DNA of 25,206 nt from CAYZMH01 sp964479445 (GTDB lineage Bacteria; Bacteroidota; Bacteroidia; Bacteroidales; GCA-2748055): contig CAYZMH010000053.1 in NCBI GenBank assembly GCA_964479445.1, positions 1 to 25,206 of the forward strand, given 5' to 3'. The first letter of the stretch is position 1. Each line of letters begins with the position of its first letter. Positions 1-7,771 of the stretch are shown piece by piece. Both the position numbers and the translations under genes were made by a program. The notes under the pieces were generated by a model that saw only the letters and a program-made list of their open reading frames with translations, had not been told where the DNA came from and did no database searches.

Positions 1-2
1 AA

Positions 3-935
3 ACATTAAAATGTTTCCGGAACGATCATCACGGGGAGTGGTACCTTTCCCCGTCGGCGCTGAATGCATACATCGAATGCCCCCTGAAATTTTACCTCCG
101 GTTTGTTAACCGGATCCATCCTCCCGATGAAGTGCTGGAGGAACTGGATCCCATCGGACTGGGAAATATTGTTCATAATGCGATCCATGAACTCTATAAA
201 GGGTTGATGAAAAACCGGCGACAGGTGGAGCGCCGCGACCTGGAGCGCCTGCTCAAGGATCCGGCAACGGGGGAACTGCTGCTGGATATCTTCCGAAGGG
301 AGTATTTCAGGTCCGCTGCCCCACGGAAACTGGAAGGCAGGAACCTGGTCATTTTCGAAATTACCCGGCGGTACCTGGAGCAGATCCTGCGTATCGACCG
401 GGATATCGCCCCCTTTGAACTGGTGGAGCTGGAAGAGAAACACTCTGCAACCATGGAGACCCGCTTTGCGGGGGATGAATCCGCGGCAATAAGGCTGGGC
501 GGGAAGATTGACCGGGTTGATAAACTCAACGGGGTTGTTCGCGTGATCGACTATAAGACCGGGTTGGCAGAGCAAAAATTTGCCTCACTGGCAGCTCTTT
601 TTGACCACGAGGAGAAAAAAAGGAGCAAAGAGGGTTTCCAGGCACTTCTATATGCCTGGCTTTATGACAAACAAACAGGCCCTGAACAGCTGAAACCCGG
701 ACTGTATGTCCTGCGAAACATGTTTGGAAAGGATCCTGATCCCTATTTCCAGATGGGTGCTAATAAGAAGGATCGCAGCCAGGTAGAGGATTTTCAACCG
801 TTGAAAGAGGAGTTTGAGCACCATTTGTCCCTTCTGCTGAACGAACTATTCGATCCGGACGTGCCGTTTTACCAGACATCCATTACATCCCGCTGTGATG
901 TATGCGACTACAAATCGCTATGCCAGAGGGATTAA
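3..935 (+). CDS. PD-(D/E)XK nuclease family protein, AddB-like C-terminal part (5' truncated)
   Basis: This is the C-terminal ~310 residues of a larger protein; the reading frame is open to the window edge, so the true start lies upstream and the internal ATG at 132 is not the start. It begins with the RecB/AddB nuclease lead-in (LSPSALNAYIECPLKFY, around 45-95), which supplies the first cluster cysteine. The catalytic core is GGKIDRVD followed by VIDYKTG, the D...(D/E)XK signature. The C-terminus has C-x2-C-x5-C (CDVCDYKSLC), completing the four-cysteine Fe-S pattern of AddB-type nucleases. In the family such proteins process double-strand breaks with a UvrD-like helicase partner. That partner, and any N-terminal helicase-like part, would lie outside the window. 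The family call is firm; whether this is a true AddB orthologue is inferred. Confidence 0.85.
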   Translation, partial: TLKCFRNDHHGEWYLSPSALNAYIECPLKFYLRFVNRIHPPDEVLEELDPIGLGNIVHNAIHELYKGLMKNRRQVERRDLERLLKDPATGELLLDIFRREYFRSAAPRKLEGRNLVIFEITRRYLEQILRIDRDIAPFELVELEEKHSATMETRFAGDESAAIRLGGKIDRVDKLNGVVRVIDYKTGLAEQKFASLAALFDHEEKKRSKEGFQALLYAWLYDKQTGPEQLKPGLYVLRNMFGKDPDPYFQMGANKKDRSQVEDFQPLKEEFEHHLSLLLNELFDPDVPFYQTSITSRCDVCDYKSLCQRD

Positions 936-940
936 AGGCG

Positions 941-976
941 ATATACATATTTTAATATGTATTTAAATATGTATAT
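941..976. repeat. Nested AT-rich inverted repeat
   Basis: Twelve-base arms ATATACATATTT (941-952) and AAATATGTATAT (965-976) are perfect reverse complements. Inside them, ATACATATT (943-951) and AATATGTAT (954-962) form a second, tighter perfect palindrome with a 2-base loop. The same 9-mer half-site therefore occurs three times in alternating orientation. It lies 6 bases after the nuclease stop and ahead of the channel gene. It has no GC core or clear T tract, so it may be an operator or a weak terminator; the role is unknown. Confidence 0.6.
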
Positions 977-1125
977 TTAATCAGAGCTTGGAAAAAGTTA
1001 ACGCTGAGGATGTTGTGAGAGACCACCGTACATCAGGCAAACCGGTTTTTCATGCGGCAGGATGCTGTCCGGTTGATGAGCATAACCGAAAATGCTGGCG
1101 GATATCCCAATTCCGTCACTTTTAC

Positions 1126-1133
1126 TATATTTA
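1126..1133 (+). promoter_or_regulatory. Putative -7 element of the channel gene
   Basis: TATATTTA matches TAnnTTTG except for the last base and lies 24 bases before the ATG at 1157. It supports that start over the upstream ATGs at 1052 and 1076. No clear -33 element is seen. Confidence 0.35.
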
Positions 1134-1156
1134 AAAAACCAACTTTTGGCAGCATC

Positions 1157-2899
1157 ATGATCAGCGGTTACAAATCTCTCCAGGTTGATATCAAAAATCT
1201 CAAATTTGATACCCCCGATGGCAAACGGGTGCCCAAAACAGCCATTGTTACGTTCGAAGTGGAGGGGAGGGCCAAACCCCTGGTGGAATTGATGGGTTAT
1301 GTGGATCATGAAGAGATCTACCGGTGGATCGATGAAGGGAAACCGGTGAACCTGGATAGCTGTTACGTCAGTAAGCTAAGCCTGGGGGAGTACCGCATAT
1401 TGCGCAGCCTGGAGGGGAAGGAGGTTGTTGAGATCCGCGATTTCAGTGCACGCAATGCCCTTTTCGACGCCCCTGTGCCACTTGACCTTACTCATGCCCG
1501 GTTTACAGGTGAAAAGTTTGACATCAGCAGTGCATGGATACTCAGGGGGGAATGGAGGTTTGATTCATCTGTCTTCGAGACATCTATGGTGGATTTCAGT
1601 TATGTGCGGTTCCCTGATCAGCCTTTTGATTTTAAGAATGTCAGGGTGGAAGGGGGAGAAGTGACCTTCAAGAATGCAGTTTTTGGGAAGGGACTCAAAG
1701 ATTTTCAATATACCGAGTTTGGAGAAGGGAATGTGGATTTTACGAACGTAGAGTTCAGGGACGGGGATGCCAGTTTCATCAATGCCCAGTTTTCGTCCGG
1801 CAAAACCTCCTTTAAGGTGGCCCGGTTTGGAGAGGGTAGAGTGGATTTTCACTATGCTTGTTTCAAAAACGGGGATATCAGTTTCGAGCGAACCGAATTT
1901 GGCGATGGAAGGGTAGATTTTCGAACCGTGGAGTTCGGTGAAGGGAAGGTGAATTTCAACAGGGCCCGGTTTGGCAACGGGGAGGTGACCTTTGAAGCCT
2001 GCGAGATGATCTCCGGGAAGTTCAGTTTTAAGAGGGTTCAATTCGAAACCGGGGATCTCAGTTTTGAGGAAGTACTATTCAATGCCATTGATACAAGTTT
2101 TGAACGGACCAATTTCGGTTCTGGGAACCTGTCGTTTTATAAAGCCTCCTTTCGTTCACTGTCGTTTCGCTTTTGCCACCTGGATGACTACGTGGATATG
2201 CGCCTGCACCGCTGCCCTGCCATTGACCTATCCAATACCATCGTACGTGATATCATTGACCTCAATCCCCATGAGTTTGAGCTGCAGGTGGAACAGATCC
2301 GATTTGCCGGAATGCGGTTGATCGGAAGAATATATATCAACTGGCGGAGGAACGGGGTGAAAAAGCTGATATGCGGACAGCAGGGAGAGAGTAACCGGAT
2401 TAAATCGGAGCAGTTCCGGATCCTTAAAGAGAATTTTAACCAGACCGGTCAGTATGCCGACGAAGATAAATCCTACGTGGAGTTCAAACGGCATGAAGCA
2501 CGGGCAGACCGTGAAGAGGTGGTGGCAAGGAACCGGTTCAATGCGTTGTGGAGTTATCCTTCTTACTGGTTTAAGCTGGGGTTGTTCGATAAAGCCGGAC
2601 TCTACGCTACAAGTCCGGTGAGGGTGCTGCTCACTATGCTCACCTTCTTCATTGTCTTCAGCGGTATTTACCTGGTGCTGATCAGTACCGGGGCCGGGGA
2701 TATTATACCTTCGGTGGATGACCGGCTTGGCCTGGTGGCCAAATCATTTTACCACAGTGCGATCACCTTTCTCACCATTGGCTACGGGGATCACTATCCA
2801 TACGGGGCGATACGGTGGGTTTCATCGATTGAAGGATTTGCGGGCCTGTTCCTGATGTCCTACTTCACCGTGGCGTTTGTCCGCAAGATCCTGCGCTAA
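1157..2899 (+). CDS. Potassium-channel-family protein with 12-residue-repeat beta-solenoid
   Basis: Three parts are visible (numbering from the ATG at 1157, 580 aa). Residues 1-~165 are a soluble N-terminal region. Residues ~166-332 are a solenoid of 14 consecutive 12-residue units with the pattern xxGxxxFxxxxF, phenylalanines recurring every 12 residues with almost no interruption. It resembles degenerate pentapeptide-repeat proteins (F-rich type) but has a longer period. The C-terminal ~100 residues form a two-TM pore module: a hydrophobic helix (VRVLLTMLTFFIVF), a pore loop with the K+ selectivity filter TIGYGD, and a second helix (GFAGLFLMSYFTVAFV). It is probably a tetrameric inner-membrane K+ channel with a cytosolic sensing or scaffolding domain; ligand unknown. 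The start is chosen from the -7-like element; the ORF is open back to an ATG at 1052. The stop codon overlaps that of convergent trmD. Confidence 0.8.
   Translation: MISGYKSLQVDIKNLKFDTPDGKRVPKTAIVTFEVEGRAKPLVELMGYVDHEEIYRWIDEGKPVNLDSCYVSKLSLGEYRILRSLEGKEVVEIRDFSARNALFDAPVPLDLTHARFTGEKFDISSAWILRGEWRFDSSVFETSMVDFSYVRFPDQPFDFKNVRVEGGEVTFKNAVFGKGLKDFQYTEFGEGNVDFTNVEFRDGDASFINAQFSSGKTSFKVARFGEGRVDFHYACFKNGDISFERTEFGDGRVDFRTVEFGEGKVNFNRARFGNGEVTFEACEMISGKFSFKRVQFETGDLSFEEVLFNAIDTSFERTNFGSGNLSFYKASFRSLSFRFCHLDDYVDMRLHRCPAIDLSNTIVRDIIDLNPHEFELQVEQIRFAGMRLIGRIYINWRRNGVKKLICGQQGESNRIKSEQFRILKENFNQTGQYADEDKSYVEFKRHEARADREEVVARNRFNALWSYPSYWFKLGLFDKAGLYATSPVRVLLTMLTFFIVFSGIYLVLISTGAGDIIPSVDDRLGLVAKSFYHSAITFLTIGYGDHYPYGAIRWVSSIEGFAGLFLMSYFTVAFVRKILR
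1652..2152 (+). repeat. 36-bp-period coding repeat (14 units of 12 residues)
   Basis: The protein-level unit xxGxxxFxxxxF recurs 14 times in register, e.g. GEGNVDFTNVEF, GEGRVDFHYACF and GDGRVDFRTVEF. The DNA is diverged between units, so this is an old, selected protein repeat and not a recent tandem expansion. One unit has Met in place of the final Phe. Confidence 0.85.
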
Positions 2900-3591
2900 T
2901 CTTCACTCTCTTCCAGCCTGTCCAGCAGGTCGGGACGCCGCATTCGGGTTTTCTCCAGGGCCTGTTCATGGCGCCACTCCTCGATACGGGCTTTGTGACC
3001 TGAGAGAAGAACCGGGGGAACCCCCCATCCTTTATACTCTGCCGGGCGGGTATAGACCGGCGGGGAGAGCAGGTTATCCTGGAAGGAGTCGGACAACGCC
3101 GAAGTTTCATCGGAAATGGATCCCGGCAATACACGCACAATGCTGTCGGCAATCACCGCTGCAGCCAGTTCGCCCCCGGAAAGAACATAATCCCCGATGG
3201 AGATCTCACGGGTGACCAGGTGGTCCCGAACCCGCTGGTCCACCCCCTTGTAATGTCCGCATAAAATGATGATGTTTTCCAGGGTGCTCAGCCGGTTTGC
3301 CTCCTGCTGGTTATAGGTGAGTCCGTCTGGCGTGGTGAAGATCACCTCATCATAGCTGCGCTTTGATTGCAGGTGATCCAGGGCGCGTTCGATGGGCTCG
3401 ATACACATGACCATACCGGCCTCCCCTCCAAACGGGTAGTCATCCACCCGCCGGTGTTTGTCGGTTGAAAAATCCCTCAGGTTGTGAATGAAGATCTCCA
3501 CGGTGCCCTTCTCCCGGGCCCTTTTTACAATGGAGTGCCCGAGCGGACCCTCAAGCAGTTCCGGCAGAACCGTAAGTATGTCAATGCGCAT
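2896..3591 (-). CDS. trmD: tRNA (guanine-N1-)-methyltransferase TrmD
   Basis: TrmD methylates G37 at N1 in tRNAs reading CNN codons, using S-adenosylmethionine, and prevents +1 frameshifting. The protein (231 aa) opens MRIDILTVLPELLEGP and carries the SPOUT trefoil-knot signatures CGHYKGVDQRVRDH and EISIGDYVLSGGELAA, then YTRPAEYKGWGVPPVLLSGH and the C-terminal RRPDLL. All are normal for the family; the usual RYEG appears as HYKG. The start at 3591 is chosen over an ATG 63 bases upstream because the family begins at MRID and because a perfect -7 element lies at 3611-3618, inside the longer ORF. It converges on the channel gene with overlapping stop codons. Confidence 0.96.
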   Translation of the reverse strand: MRIDILTVLPELLEGPLGHSIVKRAREKGTVEIFIHNLRDFSTDKHRRVDDYPFGGEAGMVMCIEPIERALDHLQSKRSYDEVIFTTPDGLTYNQQEANRLSTLENIIILCGHYKGVDQRVRDHLVTREISIGDYVLSGGELAAAVIADSIVRVLPGSISDETSALSDSFQDNLLSPPVYTRPAEYKGWGVPPVLLSGHKARIEEWRHEQALEKTRMRRPDLLDRLEESED

Positions 3592-3610
3592 AATACCAGA
3601 TGATTTACCG

Positions 3611-3618
3611 CAAAAATA
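3611..3618 (-). promoter_or_regulatory. -7 promoter element of trmD
   Basis: Read on the minus strand this is TATTTTTG, an exact TAnnTTTG match, 20 bases before the trmD ATG. The -33 element is not obvious. Confidence 0.5.
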
Positions 3619-3773
3619 ACGATAAATACCCGGTTTGACGCCATGAAAAAACAAAACAGAATATAATTTGTTTCATCTTTTAATTAACTATACAAAACAG
3701 TTTCAGGCTATTATAGGAATGCAGGCTGATGCATTTTTTTGGGAATTGGCTTGATGTTAGCCTGAAAAAATCT

Positions 3774-3780
3774 TAACTTG
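3774..3780 (+). promoter_or_regulatory. Putative promoter of the DUF349 gene
   Basis: TAACTTG (partial TAnnTTTG match) lies 36 bases before the ATG at 3816, with a TTG at 3751-3753 about 20 bases upstream as a possible -33 element. Confidence 0.35.
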
Positions 3781-3815
3781 TTTGATTGGCGACCTCACAT
3801 AATCCTCTTACTGCT

Positions 3816-5978
3816 ATGAAAAAAAGCGAAAACACAGGCAATGGCACCCATGATGAAATTCAAAATGGTGGCATTCCAGGTGATAAAAATGGAGCAGAGA
3901 ACACGAAACAATCCCCTGAAAACGAAGACACCCGGCAGGAAAAGCAGTCACTCTCCAAAGACGGTTCGGTTCCGGACCAGGAAAAACAGTCACCCTCCAA
4001 AGACGGTTCGGTTCCGGAACAGGAAAAGCAGTCACCCTCCAAAGCCGATTCGGTTCCGGAACAGGAAGAAACGGAATCCGGCAGGGAGAATCTCCAGGAT
4101 GAGCAAAACAACGAGTTATCCGAACAATCCGTTAGCCCCACTGGCATTGATAAAAAATCAAGCCCAAAAGATGATAGTTCCGGGCAGGATCAATCCGAAG
4201 ATAAACCGAAAGATACCGGGAAGGAGAAGAGAGCGGATGCTGTTCCGGTGAACTACGAGCAGATGAAACAGGAAGACCTGGTGAAGAGGATGGAGGAGCA
4301 GCTTTCAACCATGGCCATCGATCAGCTAAAGGACGATGTGGAAAAGATAAGGAATGTTTTTTACCGCAAGCATGAGGAGGAACTGGAAGCGAAGAGAAAA
4401 AAGTTCATTTCAGAAGGTGGTAATCCCGAAGATTTCAAACCGGTGGACGATCCCCTGGAAGTGAAGATGCGGGAGTTGGTTGACACGTATAAAACCCGGA
4501 AAGCGGAATACAACAAACTCCTGGAAAAGAGCAAGCAGGAGAACCTGGAGCGGAAGCTGGCCATCCTGGAGGAATTCCGCGAGCTCATGGAGGGGCAGCA
4601 CAGCTTTGATACCACCTTCAGGAAGTTCAAGCAGCTTCAGAAGAAGTGGTTTGACACCGGAATAGTTCCCCAGCAGAATGTAAAGGACCTTTGGAATAAC
4701 TACAACTACTTTGTAGACAAGTTCAACGACTACGTGCATATCAACAGGGAGCTGAAAGCACTCGATCTTAAAAAAAATCTTGAAGAAAAGATCAAACTTT
4801 GCGAGAAAGCAGAAGCACTTACTGCAGAAGAAAACGTGATCAATGCCTTTAAAATACTTCAAAAATATCACAACCGCTGGCGGGAGATTGGTCCGGTCCC
4901 CCGGGAAGAGAAAGATGCCATCTGGGAACGATTCAAGGCTGCTACCTCGATCATCAACAGGGCACACCAGGAGCACCAGTCAAAAATGAAAGACCAGCTG
5001 GTGGAGAATCTTCAGAAAAAGACGATTCTTTGCGAAAAGGCGGAAGAGCTGGCCGGGGAAGCTTACACGACACACAAAGAGTGGGTCAGCAAAACCAACG
5101 AATTGCTGAACCTGCAAAAAGAGTGGAAGACCATCGGGTATGCCCCAAAGAAGGATAACAATGCCATCTATGCACGGTTCCGGAAAGCATGCGACCAATT
5201 CTTTGAAAATAAGGCCGCGTTCTATGCAAAAACTTTCGAGGAGCAAAAAGAGAATCTGGTTGTAAAGCAGGAGATCGTAGAGGAAGCAGAATCGATAAGG
5301 GATAGTGAAGAGTGGAAAGAGACCACCGACCGGCTCATTAACCTGCAAAAGAAGTGGAAAGAGGTGGGACACGTGCCGAAGAGGGATTCAGACCGACTCT
5401 GGAAACGGTTCAGGGCTGCCTGTGATCACTTTTTCGGGCGCAAATCAGATTTTTTCAATAACATCGACTCCTCCTATGCGGAGAACCTGAAAGAGAAAGA
5501 GAAGATTGTTGAAGAGGTAAGCAACTACCAGCTGCCAGGTGACCAAGAACAGGCACTGAAAGACCTGGAGAAATTCCAGGAACGGTTTGCTGCAATCGGC
5601 TTTGTTCCGGTCAGTAAGAAAAATGTGATCCGGGATGATTTCAGGGATGCCCTGGAAATGGTCTACGATAAGCTGGGCATGGATGAACATGAAAAGGTAA
5701 TCTACAAGTTCAAGAATCGTATACGCAATATTCTCCATTCCCCCAAATCCGATGTAAAAATGGGATATGAGCGAGACAAACTCATCAATAAATTGCAGCA
5801 ACTCAAGAGCGATATCAGCGTGTGGGAAAACAACATCGGGTTCATCAAACAGACCGACAGCGCGGATGATACCCTCTCCAATTTCCAGGAGAAACTGAAT
5901 GACGGCAGGGAGCGGATCGAGATTATGGAGGAAAAACTCCGGATCATGGATGACCTGGAAAGCGAGTTGGAAAATTGA
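3816..5978 (+). CDS. DUF349 domain-containing protein (five repeats)
   Basis: 720 aa, mostly charged helix. Residues 1-~145 are low-complexity, acidic and rich in Q, S, E and K, and include a 3x14-residue tandem repeat. The rest holds five DUF349 units, each built on a W- or F-centred core: FKQLQKKWFDTGIVP, LQKYHNRWREIGPVP, LQKEWKTIGYAPKK, LQKKWKEVGHVPKR and FQERFAAIGFVPVS. Each is followed by a helix such as LWKRFRAACDHFF. The C-terminal ~80 residues look coiled-coil. No signal peptide or membrane segment is seen, so it is probably cytosolic. The function of DUF349 proteins in Bacteroidota is not established to my knowledge. The ATG at 3816 is preferred to a TTG at 3786 because MKKSEN is a natural start and the promoter-like element sits just upstream. 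It stands alone, followed by pyrG with its own promoter. Confidence 0.9.
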   Translation: MKKSENTGNGTHDEIQNGGIPGDKNGAENTKQSPENEDTRQEKQSLSKDGSVPDQEKQSPSKDGSVPEQEKQSPSKADSVPEQEETESGRENLQDEQNNELSEQSVSPTGIDKKSSPKDDSSGQDQSEDKPKDTGKEKRADAVPVNYEQMKQEDLVKRMEEQLSTMAIDQLKDDVEKIRNVFYRKHEEELEAKRKKFISEGGNPEDFKPVDDPLEVKMRELVDTYKTRKAEYNKLLEKSKQENLERKLAILEEFRELMEGQHSFDTTFRKFKQLQKKWFDTGIVPQQNVKDLWNNYNYFVDKFNDYVHINRELKALDLKKNLEEKIKLCEKAEALTAEENVINAFKILQKYHNRWREIGPVPREEKDAIWERFKAATSIINRAHQEHQSKMKDQLVENLQKKTILCEKAEELAGEAYTTHKEWVSKTNELLNLQKEWKTIGYAPKKDNNAIYARFRKACDQFFENKAAFYAKTFEEQKENLVVKQEIVEEAESIRDSEEWKETTDRLINLQKKWKEVGHVPKRDSDRLWKRFRAACDHFFGRKSDFFNNIDSSYAENLKEKEKIVEEVSNYQLPGDQEQALKDLEKFQERFAAIGFVPVSKKNVIRDDFRDALEMVYDKLGMDEHEKVIYKFKNRIRNILHSPKSDVKMGYERDKLINKLQQLKSDISVWENNIGFIKQTDSADDTLSNFQEKLNDGRERIEIMEEKLRIMDDLESELEN
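3939..4064 (+). repeat. 42-bp tandem repeat, three copies, inside the DUF349 gene
   Basis: Three contiguous 42-base units (3939-3980, 3981-4022, 4023-4064) encode EKQSLSKDGSVPDQ, EKQSPSKDGSVPEQ and EKQSPSKADSVPEQ. Only a few bases differ between copies, so this is a recent in-frame duplication in a disordered region and may vary in length between strains. Confidence 0.95.
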
Positions 5979-6019
5979 TCAAATGACCGACATTTTTTTT
6001 TACGCATTAAGATTATTTG

Positions 6020-6027
6020 TTACTTTG
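6020..6027 (+). promoter_or_regulatory. Putative -7 element of pyrG
   Basis: TTACTTTG, one base off TAnnTTTG, lies 26 bases before the pyrG start in the intergenic gap after the DUF349 gene. A T-run at 5993-6001 sits where a -33 element would be expected. Confidence 0.45.
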
Positions 6028-6053
6028 CCGCGTAAATCAATCTTTCTTGAACC

Positions 6054-7667
6054 TTGGCTAAGACGAAGTATGTTTTTGTAACGGGGGGAGTGACCTCTTC
6101 CCTGGGTAAGGGAATTATTTCTGCTTCCCTGGGACGTCTTCTCCAGGCCCGTGGCTACCGCGTTACGATCCAGAAACTGGATCCATACATCAACGTGGAT
6201 CCCGGAACGCTAAATCCCTATGAACACGGTGAGTGCTATGTTACAGATGACGGAGCGGAGACAGACCTGGACCTGGGACATTACGAACGGTTCCTCGATA
6301 TTCAGACCTCCCAGGCTAATAACGTTACCACCGGAAGGATCTACCAGTCGGTTATCAACAAAGAGCGACGCGGCGACTACCTGGGAAAAACCGTCCAGGT
6401 GATTCCTCATATTACCGATGAGATCAAGCATCGCATCACCCTTCTTGGCAAGCGGGGCAATTACGACATTATCATTACCGAGATCGGCGGAACCGTAGGC
6501 GATATTGAGTCGCTGCCCTATGTGGAAGCGGTCCGGCAGTTGCGGTGGGATCTTGGCTCGGAGAATACCGTATATATTCACCTTACCCTGGTTCCTTTTC
6601 TTTCCGCTTCCGGGGAGCTGAAGACCAAACCCACCCAGCATTCGGTCAAGGTGCTGCTGGAAAACGGGATTCAACCCGATGTGCTGGTTCTGCGCACCGA
6701 ACACGAGCTCGACAAAGACATACGAAAAAAGGTAGCCCTGTTCTGTAACGTCGGACTTGAGGCTGTGATCCAGTCCATCGATGTGTCCACCATATACGAG
6801 GTGCCCCTGCTGATGCAGGAGGAAAACCTGGACCGGACCATCCTGAACAAGCTTAACCTTCCAACCAGCGACAGCGTAACGCTGAAACCCTGGAAAGAGT
6901 TTGTCTCCAAACTGAAAAGTGCCAGCGAGGTGGTCGAGGTCGCGCTCGTGGGTAAATACGTGGAACTTTACGACTCCTACAAGTCGATCATGGAGGCCAC
7001 GACTCATGCCGGTGCCGTTAACGGGGCCAAGGTGATCGTCCATTGCATCCACTCCGAAACAATCACCCGGGAAAACGTAGAAGAAGAACTTTCGGGTTTC
7101 GATGGAATGATCGTGGCGCCCGGGTTCGGAGACCGGGGAATCGAAGGGAAAATCCTTGCGGTGCAGTATGCCCGTGAAAACAGGATTCCTTTCCTGGGTA
7201 TTTGCCTCGGACTCCAGTGTGCCGTTATTGAGTTTGCACGGAACGTACTCGGTTATAAAGATGCGCACTCCACGGAAATGACCAACATCACCAAACACCC
7301 CGTGATTGACCTGATGGAGGAACAGAAGGGAGTTACGGAGAAAGGGGGGACCATGCGGCTGGGCGGATATCCATGCGACCTGAAAAAAGAGTCCCATGCC
7401 TACCGCGCATATAAGAAAGAAAATATCAGGGAACGCCACCGGCATCGCTACGAGTTCAACAACGACTTCCTGGAGGAGTATGAGAAAAACGGAATGATCG
7501 CTACCGGTATCAACCCGGAGAGTTGCCTCGTGGAGATCATGGAGCAACCCGGACACCCATGGTTCTTAGGGACTCAATTTCACCCCGAGTATAACAGCAC
7601 GGTCCTGAACCCCCATCCGCTTTTTGTCCATTTCATAAAAGCAACGCTGGAAAACAAAAATGACTGA
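6054..7667 (+). CDS. pyrG: CTP synthase (glutamine-hydrolysing)
   Basis: CTP synthase converts UTP to CTP with ATP and glutamine-derived ammonia, the last step of pyrimidine nucleotide synthesis. The 537-residue length is normal. The N-terminal synthetase domain opens KTKYVFVTGGVTSSLGKG (P-loop), followed by LDPYINVDPGTLNPYEHGE and KTKPTQHS. The C-terminal class I glutamine amidotransferase has the nucleophile Cys384 in FLGICLGLQ and the His-Glu pair in FHPEYNS. Translation starts at TTG: the family N-terminus MAKTKY aligns exactly with TTG-GCT-AAG and no ATG is near. There is no clear Shine-Dalgarno sequence. It appears monocistronic, with its own promoter-like element upstream and the yidC promoter downstream. 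Confidence 0.97.
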   Translation: MAKTKYVFVTGGVTSSLGKGIISASLGRLLQARGYRVTIQKLDPYINVDPGTLNPYEHGECYVTDDGAETDLDLGHYERFLDIQTSQANNVTTGRIYQSVINKERRGDYLGKTVQVIPHITDEIKHRITLLGKRGNYDIIITEIGGTVGDIESLPYVEAVRQLRWDLGSENTVYIHLTLVPFLSASGELKTKPTQHSVKVLLENGIQPDVLVLRTEHELDKDIRKKVALFCNVGLEAVIQSIDVSTIYEVPLLMQEENLDRTILNKLNLPTSDSVTLKPWKEFVSKLKSASEVVEVALVGKYVELYDSYKSIMEATTHAGAVNGAKVIVHCIHSETITRENVEEELSGFDGMIVAPGFGDRGIEGKILAVQYARENRIPFLGICLGLQCAVIEFARNVLGYKDAHSTEMTNITKHPVIDLMEEQKGVTEKGGTMRLGGYPCDLKKESHAYRAYKKENIRERHRHRYEFNNDFLEEYEKNGMIATGINPESCLVEIMEQPGHPWFLGTQFHPEYNSTVLNPHPLFVHFIKATLENKND

Positions 7668-7733
7668 GACCGGGGAAAGAATCATCCTGTTATCTTTTTT
7701 AAAGGTTTTTACCCGTAATTGGCCTCAAAACAT

Positions 7734-7741
7734 TACTTTTG
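7734..7741 (+). promoter_or_regulatory. -7 promoter element of yidC
   Basis: TACTTTTG is an exact TAnnTTTG match, 30 bases before the yidC ATG. A T-run at 7706-7710 may serve as a weak -33 element. Confidence 0.55.
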
Positions 7742-7771
7742 TGGCTGTTATTAAAATGCGTGATTTAATAT

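Noticed and set aside
1652..2152. 36-bp periodicity considered as a CRISPR array
   Set aside because: The period is in-frame protein repeat (12 residues) with diverged DNA and no spacers.
3592..3654. N-terminal extension of trmD to the ATG at 3654
   Set aside because: It covers the trmD -7 element and is absent from the family.
6210..7556. 448-residue open frame on the minus strand opposite pyrG
   Set aside because: It is a shadow of pyrG: no family resemblance, low-complexity His/Gly/Phe content, and the plus strand encodes an unmistakable CTP synthase.
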